A DNA stretch of 64,000 nucleotides from the NCBI GenBank assembly GCA_943787425.1, contig CALSMJ010000001.1, forward strand, positions 1,463,342-1,527,341, in the 5' to 3' direction. This DNA is from an uncultured Pseudomonadales bacterium. Its GTDB lineage: Bacteria > Pseudomonadota > Gammaproteobacteria > Pseudomonadales > Azotimanducaceae. How positions within the stretch are numbered: the stretch's first letter is position 1; every line of letters starts with the position of its first letter. The position numbers and the translations under genes were made by a program. Under the pieces are notes generated by a model. It saw only the letters and a program-made list of their open reading frames with translations. It did no database searches and was not told where the DNA came from. This document shows positions 19,118-28,044 of this stretch, in pieces.

Positions 19118-19249
19118 CAGTTTTTGACTCCTTGCGCCACGCCTTAACTACGCTCAAAACCGGTTTTCGCCTGCGCTGAGCTTGGCGCACGACCGCGCCT
19201 TCGGTCACGCACTTTGCCGACGCTCAGCGCAGCCAATGAAAAGCGCGCA

Positions 19250-19858
19250 TTACGCGTTAATGGCTTTATCAAACGCCGGCCGCGCCGCGACCCGTGCGAT
19301 ATACGCCAAGAGATCCGTCATCTCATCAGTAACACATCCCGAACGCTGACTCATGAAACAGGCATGACCCAACATAATGTCCGCGCCCGAGAAATCACCG
19401 ATCAAATAATCGCGCCCGGCCAAGGCTGCATTGACCGGCTCTAATGCTTTGGTCAGTAAACGCTGAGCTTGGCCCAGCACTTTTTCGTCTCGACGCTCCG
19501 GTGGCAACAGGATGGTTTGAACCACGATCGTGTTGATCGGTGGCATCACCATCCCCTCGCAGTAGTGAAACCACTGTAGGTATTCCGGAAACAGGGGTGA
19601 GGCAACCTCGGGTTTCAATCCACCGTTTTTGTGCCGCTCAAGAATGTAGTCAACGATGGCGCCAGACTCAAAAATACTGATGTCACCATCATCAAGCACT
19701 GGGACTCGACCCAGAGGATGTCGCGCTCGGTGCGCATCGGATTTCAAATCTTTCGGATGAAAATCCATTCGGTTGAGTTCATAAGGCAATGCCAGCTCTT
19801 CAAGCAACCAAAGGATCCGACCGGCTCGAGAGTTGGGTGCAAAGTGTAGGGTCAACAT
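19250..19858 (-). CDS. Glutathione S-transferase
   Basis: A 202-residue two-domain GST of normal length. The thioredoxin-like N-terminal domain reads MLTLHFAPNSRAGRILWLLEE, with the catalytic Ser/Cys region near residues 9-10, then GRVPVLDDGDISIFESGAIVDYI, containing the cis-proline and the E-S pair that binds the glutathione gamma-glutamyl group. The C-terminal all-helical domain holds the GDFSGADIMLGH N-capping box. GGAGG lies 9 bases before the ATG. It is 33 bases downstream of the next GST-like gene on the same strand, so they form an operon. Confidence 0.93.
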   Translation of the reverse strand: MLTLHFAPNSRAGRILWLLEELALPYELNRMDFHPKDLKSDAHRARHPLGRVPVLDDGDISIFESGAIVDYILERHKNGGLKPEVASPLFPEYLQWFHYCEGMVMPPINTIVVQTILLPPERRDEKVLGQAQRLLTKALEPVNAALAGRDYLIGDFSGADIMLGHACFMSQRSGCVTDEMTDLLAYIARVAARPAFDKAINA

Positions 19859-19891
19859 TTTAAAGTACCTCCATTGGCTTTTCGGTGTTCA

Positions 19892-21001
19892 TCACGCCGC
19901 GGTTGCTACCGGTAAAGCCGGCAGCCTATACGCGTCGAGGACCCCTAAGGGCTCAAGCGCACGCTCGACCGCTTTGCGCTCTGAATTGGATAATGCAAGG
20001 ATCTCAGCTCGGATATGACGCCGAGAGACCTCGCTGTATTTTAGGGCCCGCATTGAGACCGGGCCATCGCCTAAATCCAGTGCGCACCATTTTTCCCCCT
20101 CGGCCAAGGCCAAGCGTGACGCTTTCAAAAATTCATGATACGTGTCGCGCATGTGATGAAAAAACGGCGTAAGCGTTTTCGGAAGCGCGTCGCCCGGCCA
20201 GTATTCTCCCCGGCTCGATTCTGACTCGAAGATCTCGTTCATACGGCGCAGCAAGCTCGGTGCACTGGCCTCGATCCAGCGCCGGGGTTCCGGGTCAGAT
20301 GCGATGTGGGCTTTAAACAGTCCAGCAAAGGTGAAGTCCCCTAAGCTCGCGCAGCCGCCCAACAGATACGGCTGCTCGCTAAAATGCACCGCTGCATCTT
20401 GCATCAGGCTATCAAAGTCCCGCCGTACTTGAGCCGACTGATCTGGCCCGCAGCCTCGATTGTGGCAAGCTCGCAGACCAAAATTATCGCGAATCGTTTG
20501 AATCAACTCAGCAGCTGCTAACTTTTCATCCGAGCTCAGTCCCTCGGCCTGAAATCGACCGATGCGATTGGCATAGAAGCCCTCGGCGATCGCCGCAACA
20601 TTATCGGGGTAACACCATCGACTGTTAATCGCATAGCGACCAAACCACTCATCGGCCCAATCTTCGAGCAAATGTGCGGCAATTTTTTGGACTGGCGTTT
20701 TGGGCAGCAGCGGTCGGTCTGGATATTTATGATTGAGCATCAGGCCAATTGGCGTTGTATCGTGCAGGAACCAGCCCTCTGGGGTTTCAAGTCCGGGTAT
20801 AAAATGGGTGCCCAAACGTGCCTCGACCGCTGCTTGTGATGCCTCAGACTTTAATTTGAACGTGTAAGGAACCGCCAAATAATTGAGCATTGCTTGCAGT
20901 TTGCGGGTGAACAAACTGTGTTCGCCCCCCCAAAGTACATACTGACCCTCAAACACTTGCGTTTCCCCTTTATCTGATCTGAGATGCTCAACTGGCATCA
21001 T
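19892..21001 (-). CDS. GST N-terminal-domain protein, long form
   Basis: A 369-residue protein (from ATG 21001) beginning with a glutathione S-transferase-type thioredoxin domain: WGGEHSLFTRKLQAMLNYLAVPYTFKLK, then THFIPGLETPEGWFLHDTTPIGLMLNHKYP. The remainder is helical and longer than in ordinary GSTs, with a second conserved-looking GGCASLGDFTFAGLFKAHIASDP block that fits the C-terminal GST domain. The frame is open 34 codons further upstream, but that stretch lacks family features; a purine-rich AAAAGAG directly abuts the two adjacent ATGs, so the exact start is uncertain. A distant relative of the same two-domain design occurs at 39813-40961. Confidence 0.85.
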   Translation of the reverse strand: MMPVEHLRSDKGETQVFEGQYVLWGGEHSLFTRKLQAMLNYLAVPYTFKLKSEASQAAVEARLGTHFIPGLETPEGWFLHDTTPIGLMLNHKYPDRPLLPKTPVQKIAAHLLEDWADEWFGRYAINSRWCYPDNVAAIAEGFYANRIGRFQAEGLSSDEKLAAAELIQTIRDNFGLRACHNRGCGPDQSAQVRRDFDSLMQDAAVHFSEQPYLLGGCASLGDFTFAGLFKAHIASDPEPRRWIEASAPSLLRRMNEIFESESSRGEYWPGDALPKTLTPFFHHMRDTYHEFLKASRLALAEGEKWCALDLGDGPVSMRALKYSEVSRRHIRAEILALSNSERKAVERALEPLGVLDAYRLPALPVATAA

Positions 21002-21206
21002 CTCTTTTGGCGCAACGGCTTTGAACACCTGCACAACCCATCGTTGCGCCTGTCGGCCACCGTGACACCCTAGCATCCTGACGGAAGGCTGACGCCACTG
21101 CATCCTGGCGCACCTATCCAGCCTGACTCAAAATCAACCTGGCCACAGATCCTGCTCAACCCGCTGTGGTCTAAGGTGTTTATTTTTTGAGGCACCGACC
21201 CAAAAC

Positions 21207-21223
21207 ATAATGTATATCATTAT
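21207..21223. promoter_or_regulatory. Inverted repeat in a divergent promoter region
   Basis: ATAATG-TATAT-CATTAT is a 6+5+6 inverted repeat in an A/T-rich patch between the divergent GST-like and alpha/beta hydrolase genes. It could be an operator, or simply overlapping AT-rich promoter elements. Confidence 0.3.
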
Positions 21224-21325
21224 ATTTTGCCAGATAAACACCGCTAAAGATTCCGCGCCTTAAAAAGAATTCGCATCATTTGCTGGTTCTGCTTTAATTC
21301 ACAGATCATCACAAAGGTCCTCTCC

Positions 21326-22231
21326 ATGAAAAACCGGATCCGCCAAACGTGCAACCGGCTCGACCATGGCTGCCTACTGACAATTTGTTTTTTGATTTTG
21401 TCGGCCGGAACTGCAAGCGCTGAGTCCACGCCCAGTGCGCGCGCGCTGACGTTGTCCTCTGGCGCCAACGCGACCTTGACCCTACCGCTTGCCAAATCCA
21501 GCGCTCGTGGCATGGTCATCATGATCCATGGTTGGTCAGGACAAAAAGACGAAGTCGGCGATCTGTTTAAGCGTCAGGCTCAAGCGCTTGCTGAGCGCAA
21601 CATTGCCTCACTGCGAATGAACATTCGAGGGGAAAGTGAACGCGAAGCCACCAACTATCGTCTCACCAGCACGTTTGTCAGCCGGGTTCAGGATGCTCAG
21701 GCCGGGGTTGATTGGGCGATCGAGCACCATCCTTTACTGCCCATTGGCCTGCTTGGCTTTAGCTACGGCGGCGCGACGGCAATGGAACTGATCAGCCAGG
21801 AACCCGCGCAGTATCAAAGCCTTGTACTTTGGTCGAGTATCCTCAACCCAAATGAACTGCTGCTCGACCAGCCGGCCGAGCCTCTTCGGCAAGCCTTAGA
21901 AACCGGAGAAGGCGCGATTCAGGACTGGACGACCCTTTTGATTACTCGAGCGCATGTGCTCGGCATGATCGGCTTTGATCCGCTGCGCGGGCTGCCCCAG
22001 TACCGTGGCGCGCTTTTGTCTTTACGTGGCTCGGAAGACTCGGTGCCGCAACACGATCCCGAAATTTTAAAGCAAGCCGGCGGCAAGCGGCTTGAGTATC
22101 GTATTCTGCAAGGCGCCGACCATATCTTTAACGCGTTTGATCCGACCAAGCGCTATGGCGCGCGCATCATCGAACAAACTGCCGTCTGGTTCGAGCAAAC
22201 CCTGCCAGCAATCCAGGCGGCAAGCGACTAA
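21326..22231 (+). CDS. Exported alpha/beta hydrolase
   Basis: A 301-residue alpha/beta-hydrolase with a signal peptide (hydrophobic CLLTICFLILSAGTASA, cleavage near residue 32), hence periplasmic or outer-membrane facing. The oxyanion turn is H68-G-W-S-G-Q; the nucleophile is S146 in GLLGFSYGGA; LRGSEDSVPQHD carries the acid and LQGADHIFNAF the histidine. This resembles the family S9-like dienelactone/esterase group; the substrate is unknown. Its TAA overlaps the TAG of the convergent tldE-like gene by three bases (22229-22231 against 22228-22230). Confidence 0.88.
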   Translation: MKNRIRQTCNRLDHGCLLTICFLILSAGTASAESTPSARALTLSSGANATLTLPLAKSSARGMVIMIHGWSGQKDEVGDLFKRQAQALAERNIASLRMNIRGESEREATNYRLTSTFVSRVQDAQAGVDWAIEHHPLLPIGLLGFSYGGATAMELISQEPAQYQSLVLWSSILNPNELLLDQPAEPLRQALETGEGAIQDWTTLLITRAHVLGMIGFDPLRGLPQYRGALLSLRGSEDSVPQHDPEILKQAGGKRLEYRILQGADHIFNAFDPTKRYGARIIEQTAVWFEQTLPAIQAASD

Positions 22232-23556
22232 CCCGAGACCGATAGATCCGCAAAACGAATGCTGGGCATCTTGGCCGAGCGCGCCCAGTTCCAATGTTGC
22301 ACGCTGCCAATCAAAGCAATCCGCTTGAGCAGTTCATAGAAATTGCCCGCAACGGTAATACCACGAACCGGCTGCACCCGTGCGCCGTCTCGACACAGAT
22401 AACCGGATGCGCCAAAACTGAATTCGCCCGATATCGGGTTCGCACCGGAATGCAATCCCGTTAAATCCGTCACAACAAGATACTCACCCGCCTGCAATGC
22501 CGTGTCATCGGCCGTGCCTGCATCAATTTCAAGTTGATGCAAGCCCACACCGAGCGTGGACCTTGGACCACGGGTACCATGTCCCGTCGATGCAACCTTA
22601 AAATAAGACCCTGTCATGCTGTTGTGAATGAGCGAGGATAAAGCCCCTTCTTTAATAAGGCACAAGGCCTGTGCGGGCGTGCCTTCACCGTCGAACAAGG
22701 TGTAACCGAACCCATCGGTGTCAAGCGGCAGATCCCGAACGGTGAGCTTTGAATCCGCAATCTCTTCCCCCAGCTTGTCGCGCATCGGATTGACGCCGTC
22801 TTTCGCGGATTTCCCCGAGAACATCATTGAAAACACTTGAAACAAAGACGGCAGGACCTCTTCATCAAAAATGACGTCGTATTTGCCGCTGGGAATCGCG
22901 GCGCCTTGCAAGATATCAAGGGTATTTTGATAGGCTTGATCGACCAGTCGATCCGGATCCAACTCAACAAAACGCCGCGCAGCCTGGCCAAGGCCCTCCA
23001 TCGCATTTTTGTCGCCCGACTCGATGAGGGCATACGCATAGCATTGCATCATTCGCGCTTTTGACCGAGCCTCAAGGCCTGTCGTTGAGTAAACCCGGCG
23101 CTCACCCACTGAATCCTGAACCCCATTATAGGGCACGTTCTTAACCATCGGTTTTGCCGCAAGCTTGGCCTCAATCGCCAAAGCGAGCGCTATTTTTTCA
23201 GCGACCGTCGTATGATCGCTCGGACTCAATTGCGCGTCTTGGGTTTCAAGCTTTAGCGCGTTCACGAGGATTTTCTCGTGTGCCTCAACCGCGGCATAAC
23301 TGGCATTGAGCAGTGCCTGATCAACCAAGGCTGTCAGCGACTCGCCATCAGCGGCTTCGCTGTAGGCTGTGCCGACGCGACTATCTTTAATCACGCGCAG
23401 GCCGAAAACCTGACTTGAGGTGACTTTGTGCTCTTCTAAAGCCCCATCCTTGGCTTTCAACGACAAGGCCTCACCTTGATCGATGATGAGATCGCCTTCA
23501 GCGCCAGCGGCGCGAACCCGATCAAGGATTTGTTCTGCTTGACTTGCAATACTCAT
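22228..23556 (-). CDS. pmbA: TldE/PmbA family protein
   Basis: A 442-residue member of the TldD/PmbA (U62) family, the non-catalytic partner (TldE). It lacks HExxxH, as expected for TldE, and contains the family-like blocks RVIKDSRVGTAYSEA, GKYDVIFDEEVLPSL and GEFSFGASGYLCRDG. TldD and TldE form a heterodimeric zinc peptidase in the cytoplasm that degrades unfolded peptides and processes microcins. The start ATG overlaps the stop of tldD (TGATG), so the two are translationally coupled, consistent with a 1:1 complex. Length is normal. Confidence 0.93.
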   Translation of the reverse strand: MSIASQAEQILDRVRAAGAEGDLIIDQGEALSLKAKDGALEEHKVTSSQVFGLRVIKDSRVGTAYSEAADGESLTALVDQALLNASYAAVEAHEKILVNALKLETQDAQLSPSDHTTVAEKIALALAIEAKLAAKPMVKNVPYNGVQDSVGERRVYSTTGLEARSKARMMQCYAYALIESGDKNAMEGLGQAARRFVELDPDRLVDQAYQNTLDILQGAAIPSGKYDVIFDEEVLPSLFQVFSMMFSGKSAKDGVNPMRDKLGEEIADSKLTVRDLPLDTDGFGYTLFDGEGTPAQALCLIKEGALSSLIHNSMTGSYFKVASTGHGTRGPRSTLGVGLHQLEIDAGTADDTALQAGEYLVVTDLTGLHSGANPISGEFSFGASGYLCRDGARVQPVRGITVAGNFYELLKRIALIGSVQHWNWARSAKMPSIRFADLSVSG

Positions 23557-24941
23557 CAGGCCTGGCCTCCGACAAGGATGTCATCAACCTTTAAAGTCGC
23601 TTGACCGACCGAGGTCGGCACCGCGCCCGACACCGACCCGCACATTCCGCAAGCTAATGAAAAATCCTTACCAACCATGGAAATTTCTTTCAGGACCGCA
23701 GGCCCCGTGCTGATCAGCGTAGCCGCCTTAACAGGATATTGAATTTTGCCGTTTTCGATGTAATAGCCTTCGGTGACAGCAAAATTGAATTCACCCGTGC
23801 CAGGTTGCACAGAACCCCCTCCCATTTGAGCCGCGTAGATCCCACGATCGATCGAGCTGATCATGTCATCAAACTCAGCGTTCCCGGCTTCGATGAAAGT
23901 ATTGCGCATTCTTGATGCCGGCGCGTATTTATAGGATTCTCGACGACCTGAACCCGTACGCTCAAAGCCGGTTTGTTCTGCGCCTAACCGATCGACGAGA
24001 AAGCTCGTCAGCCGGCCATCTTTGATGAGCTGGGTGTTCTGCGTTTGCATACCTTCATCGTCGATGTTGATCGAGCCCCATTCATTGACCATTGTGCCAT
24101 CATCGACCGCGCTGACCGCTTCATTGGCGATCATCTCTCCCATCTTGTCGTGAAAGACCGACGCTTTCTTCGCAACCGAGGTCGTCTCGAGCAAGTGACC
24201 GCACGCCTCATGAAAAATCACCCCACCGAACCCATTGCCGATTACCACAGGCATCCGGCCCGACGGACAGGCTTTCGCGCTCAAATTAACAAGCGCCTGT
24301 CGCGCAGCCTCATCCCCGGTTTTCTTAGGATCCACCTGCTCTTTAATTTCCCAACCCAAGAGGCCGCCATCACTCCACATGCCCGTTGCCTGCTCCTGAC
24401 CGTCCGAGGCGATTGCGGTGAGGGTTGCGCGAACATAATTTCTGGCGTCCGTGGTATGCAGGCCTTCGCTGTTAAAGATCTCAATGCGCTGCTCTTTCTG
24501 CCGACAGGCGCCCCGGGTTTGAGAGATGAGATTGCTGCTGGCCCGAGCGGCTGCATCTGCTGCCATGAGGTACGCCACCTTGCTATCAACATCGGCATCG
24601 GCTGACAAGATTCGATGGGCGGGGTGATGTTCGATCGGCGCCGAATAATCGAAGGCCTGGATCACAATCCTCGGGTCTCGCAGATCCATGGCCGCAAGCT
24701 CACCCATGATCCGTTTAAGCTCATCGGCTTCCGTTTTATTGGTATAGCCATACAGGACCTTGCTTCCAAAGACCAAGCGCACCCCAATTCCAAAATCGAT
24801 GCCAGACTCAACGGACTGGACTTGGTTACTGAGCGTGCTGATGGCGTTGGTTAGACTGCGTTCAACAAAGAGTTCCGCAAAATCGGCGCCCAGAGACAAT
24901 CCGTGATCGATAACGTCCTCGGCCTTTGTAACCTGCAACAT
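23556..24941 (-). CDS. tldD: TldD family zinc metallopeptidase
   Basis: A 461-residue TldD, the catalytic subunit of the TldD/TldE peptidase. The zinc motif HEACGH (244-249) lies in GGVIFHEACGHLLETTS. The C-terminal part CGMCGSVSGAVPTSVGQ carries the conserved cysteines of the third metal/structural site. The N-terminal domain (SLTNAISTLSNQVQSVESG) is the usual mixed-fold region. AAGGAA precedes the ATG. It is first in a two-gene operon with the TldE-like gene. The substrate may be a peptide from elsewhere in the genome; no modified-peptide cluster is seen here. Confidence 0.94.
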   Translation of the reverse strand: MLQVTKAEDVIDHGLSLGADFAELFVERSLTNAISTLSNQVQSVESGIDFGIGVRLVFGSKVLYGYTNKTEADELKRIMGELAAMDLRDPRIVIQAFDYSAPIEHHPAHRILSADADVDSKVAYLMAADAAARASSNLISQTRGACRQKEQRIEIFNSEGLHTTDARNYVRATLTAIASDGQEQATGMWSDGGLLGWEIKEQVDPKKTGDEAARQALVNLSAKACPSGRMPVVIGNGFGGVIFHEACGHLLETTSVAKKASVFHDKMGEMIANEAVSAVDDGTMVNEWGSINIDDEGMQTQNTQLIKDGRLTSFLVDRLGAEQTGFERTGSGRRESYKYAPASRMRNTFIEAGNAEFDDMISSIDRGIYAAQMGGGSVQPGTGEFNFAVTEGYYIENGKIQYPVKAATLISTGPAVLKEISMVGKDFSLACGMCGSVSGAVPTSVGQATLKVDDILVGGQA

Positions 24942-25295
24942 GAGATTTCCTTTTCGTTAACGTAAGTACTGTGTGGTGAGCATTGCCTGCCGCGTTTCAC
25001 TACAAAACGGCTATTCGATTTTGGTGGCCTGATTTCTCGCGATTCGCTGCGTTGGTCTTTGGGCCGATTCATTGCCTTGTAACATCGTGCTACGAATCTT
25101 TCGTGCATCACAAACCCAGCGTTGTTCTTGCCCCTGCATTATAACGCGGACTCAGGCCATCAAGATTGATTCACTGATCTTTATTCTTTTGGACGACTCG
25201 CCGCGATCGCGCTGGCGCCTGGACGCAACGCCGCCGTGACGCGGCTAAATCCTGCGGCCGGCACCTGCCCAGTTTTGCGTTCCCCGTTACACCCG
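24942..25295. other. 354-base gap without a gene
   Basis: The region upstream of tldD and downstream of the phosphotransferase gene shows no coding signal on either strand. It should hold the tldD promoter; no strong palindrome or terminator hairpin was recognised. Confidence 0.5.
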
Positions 25296-26393
25296 TCAAG
25301 CCATAACCGATTTGAGCAAGTCGTAGCACCCAAGATCATCTGACGCCGCTGATTGACGCGCCACCATTTGCGCCATCCAAGCGAACGCGGTTGGATTACT
25401 CACATCCAACGTGCCGGCAACCACCGTCACGTAGATCCAATTGTACAAGACACTCAATCGATAGCTTTCAAACGCTGAGTCAACGGAAATCTCCGGAATA
25501 CCCAGGCGTTGCAAGCCTTCGACATAACGCTGAATCAACGCCCGTTCATGGGCCCGCCTAACCACCGTTTGCGTGCTTTGTCCTAAAAACAATGCGACAT
25601 CATTCATACCAATGGCTTTGATCGGACCTTGAAAGTCGATCACCATCACCGGATCGTGGGTCGCATCGGTGCCATAAAGCAGGTTCTCCATTCGAAAATC
25701 GCCGTGACAAAAGGTGACGGGGCCTTGACTCATGCGACCTTGAAGCGTCGGAATTGCCGCGAGTAATACATCTAAGTGATTTCGGTAGTCGGGCGTCAAG
25801 TAGTCAGAAAAACGCTCGATCGTTGCAGGCGCGCCAATTGCCGAAAACTGCACCATGTTGTCTGCATGATAGCTGCCTGCAACCGAGGGCACCCAATCTA
25901 ACGCACTCACCTGACCCCAAAAAGCGCCGTGTAACTTGACCAATTCATCGACCGCCAATTCGGTCTGACGTAAATCTGCGCCAATCACTTGGCTTCCGAC
26001 CGCGTAGTCGGACAAGTCTTCCATTAGGATCAAAAACTGATCGCCTGAAAACCCAACAAAATACATTGCGGGGGTTTTAATGCCCGCTTTCGGGCTTAGC
26101 TCAGCAAAAAAACGCGCTTCGCGCTCGTAGAGGTTGTAGTTCATCGCCATATCGCGATTCACTGGATTTTGTGAGGAGAATTTTGCGACGACCGTTGCCG
26201 GCGCGGCACCCTGATCACCGTCATAGGTCAGGTTCAGCTTTGCTAACTCGGCCATCATTCCCGTGCCATCACCAATTAGCGATTGCGTGAGACCACTGAC
26301 TGAGCCAGTGCTGGGCAAACAACCGTGTTCGCGTAAAATTTCCGTGATCAACGCATTCGAAAACCCGCTTGGCAAGGCTGGAATTGAAATCAT
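25296..26393 (-). CDS. Phosphotransferase (APH / ecdysteroid-kinase-like) family protein
   Basis: A 365-residue protein kinase-like fold phosphotransferase. ATP-binding K71 is in TVVAKFSSQNP, the catalytic loop is H220-G-D222-F-R-M-E-N227 and the metal-binding D243 is in VIDFQGP. The combination of the long N-terminal GLTQSLIGDGTGMMAELAKL and the DFQ motif matches the ecdysteroid-kinase-like group (a set of APH-family enzymes abundant in marine gammaproteobacteria with sterol or acyl-CoA catabolic genes). It would phosphorylate a small hydroxylated molecule. AAGGAG precedes the ATG. A clear paralogue lies at 42547-43656. Confidence 0.9.
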   Translation of the reverse strand: MISIPALPSGFSNALITEILREHGCLPSTGSVSGLTQSLIGDGTGMMAELAKLNLTYDGDQGAAPATVVAKFSSQNPVNRDMAMNYNLYEREARFFAELSPKAGIKTPAMYFVGFSGDQFLILMEDLSDYAVGSQVIGADLRQTELAVDELVKLHGAFWGQVSALDWVPSVAGSYHADNMVQFSAIGAPATIERFSDYLTPDYRNHLDVLLAAIPTLQGRMSQGPVTFCHGDFRMENLLYGTDATHDPVMVIDFQGPIKAIGMNDVALFLGQSTQTVVRRAHERALIQRYVEGLQRLGIPEISVDSAFESYRLSVLYNWIYVTVVAGTLDVSNPTAFAWMAQMVARQSAASDDLGCYDLLKSVMA

Positions 26394-26689
26394 GGGTTGC
26401 TCCTTTATTCGACCGACCGTCTACCCCGAGCATGTTTTAAATGAGCGCGTATCGCAAGCGGGGCGGATCAACCGATATCCGACAGGAACCACCGGGCTGA
26501 TTCAAGGCGAGCGCAGGGTGAGCAGACGCGCAAGTCGCTTTAAGTCCAGAAATCTAACAACCGGCCTCTGACGCGAGCCCATCACCCGCACCCAAAGTCG
26601 TGACGCCCTCGCTTGCACTCAATCGCAAGCCTTTAAGTGTTTTGCTTGCAATCTGGCCGCCGCCGGATGGAAAGAATCAATTGGTTTAT

Positions 26690-27469
26690 TTAAAGGGCTG
26701 TACCACCATCAACCGGCAAAATTGCGCCGGTAATGCCGCCAGCCTGATCGCCGACCAAAAATAGCGCGAGGCCTGCAACTTCGTCGACCGTATTCAGGCG
26801 TTTTATGGCCGACTCTTGGGCGTACCCGTCCTTAAAAGCTTCATACGTCAGCCCCATCGACTTCGCCGCCGCAGGACCTTGGTCCATCATAAGATCAGTC
26901 TCCACCGCGCCCGGACTGATGGCATTGACCGTTATGCCTTGGTCACCATATTCAAAGGCTGCGGCTTTAGTGAACCCGTTCATGGCGTGTTTGAAGGTTA
27001 TGTAGTGCGACACGTTTTTTTTGCTCGCCTGGCGCCCCTCGACCGACGACACGTTAATAATCCGCCCCCATCGCCGCTGCAACATATCGGGTAGCACCCG
27101 ACGGGTGGCCCAAAAACAGGAATCTAAAATCCAAGCACTGGCCTCTTGCCAGGCTGCTTCGCTGAGTTCATGAATCGGGGCGAACCCGGTTGAGCCGCCA
27201 GCGTTGTTCACCAAAATATCAATCCTGCCGAAATGCGCAAGCGTTGCGTCAACCATCGCTTCGACTTCTGCTTTTTGCGTGACATCCCCGCCAATGTAAA
27301 AGGCGCGATCGCCTGCAGACAATTCCTGAATCGTTCGCGCGCCCTTTTCAGGTGACCGACCATTCATCGCAACGCTTGCCCCTGCTGCCAAGAAAGCTTC
27401 GGCGATCCCTCGGCCGATGCCGCGGGTGCCACCGGTCACAAGTGCTACTTTACCGTCCAAATTACTCAT
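26690..27469 (-). CDS. Short-chain dehydrogenase/reductase (FabG-like SDR)
   Basis: A 259-residue classical SDR. Visible are TGGTRGIG (12-19), NNAG (88-91), the catalytic serine in INVSSVEG, Y156-x-x-x-K160 (HYITFKHA) and the C-terminal GGITGAILPVDGG that closes FabG-like proteins. N36-G-R38 after beta-2 suggests NADPH rather than NADH. AAGGAG lies 8 bases before the ATG. It stands alone on its strand, 296 bases from the phosphotransferase gene. Substrate unknown. Confidence 0.93.
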   Translation of the reverse strand: MSNLDGKVALVTGGTRGIGRGIAEAFLAAGASVAMNGRSPEKGARTIQELSAGDRAFYIGGDVTQKAEVEAMVDATLAHFGRIDILVNNAGGSTGFAPIHELSEAAWQEASAWILDSCFWATRRVLPDMLQRRWGRIINVSSVEGRQASKKNVSHYITFKHAMNGFTKAAAFEYGDQGITVNAISPGAVETDLMMDQGPAAAKSMGLTYEAFKDGYAQESAIKRLNTVDEVAGLALFLVGDQAGGITGAILPVDGGTAL

Positions 27470-28044
27470 TGCGGCAACTCCTTTAGATGTCAGCAGATTC
27501 AGTCCTTATGTAACCACATTCAGGCTGGAGATGAATAGCGCGGCAACGCTGGAAAAACAGCCAGAGCACTTTACAAGAACTGCCGCAGCGCTTTACAAAA
27601 AACAGCCGCAGCGCTTTACGAGAACAGCAGCGGCGCTTTACAAGAACAGCAGCGGCGCTTTACAAGAACAGCAGCGGCGCTGAAATAAAGCGACGATGCG
27701 CTACAGGGTTGCGTCGGCGGTCGATCCGGCATGCGATTGATGCAGGCCTGCTGGATCAGACAAACCCGTTCAAAACGGTGGGTTTGACTCTTTGGGTCGC
27801 CACTGCGATTCTTAATGCTTTCACCCTGTTTGGGGCCTTGCCTTAATCAACCTCTTGGTCAAACCCCTCATCAAAAAAAGGGATTAAGGTCCGGCGCATT
27901 TTTGCAACAAACCGATCGTAACGCGCAACGGGAGAAAACGCGCAACAAGGTGTTGCCGAGGCAGCGCATCACGCCTTCGTTTGGCGCGATAATCCCCTCG
28001 TTATAGTCACTCAATATTGAAAACGTTTGAAATCAAGGATTTGT
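27470..28044. other. 575-base divergent intergenic region
   Basis: Holds the promoters of the SDR (minus) and sulfatase (plus) genes and a five-unit tandem repeat, described separately. No credible gene: the open plus-strand frame over the repeat is a by-product of the repeat. A partial GAAAACGTTTGAAA symmetry just before the sulfatase could be an operator half-site but is weak. Confidence 0.5.
27566..27682 (+). repeat. Tandem repeat of about 22 bp, five units
   Basis: Five direct units of 22-23 bp, consensus GCGCTTTACAAGAACAGCAG plus two bases, at 27566, 27588, 27611, 27633 and 27655, followed by a partial unit. The last two are identical, the first three differ slightly, so the array grew from the right. 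No spacers, so it is not a CRISPR array. It may be a protein-binding array or a slippage-prone minisatellite. Confidence 0.85.

Noticed and set aside
27566..27682. Possible CRISPR array
   Set aside because: Units abut without spacers and no cas gene is present.
27417..27683. Plus-strand frame with repeated FTRTAAALYK units
   Set aside because: It simply translates the 22-bp minisatellite and overlaps the SDR start; no ribosome-binding site or family match.
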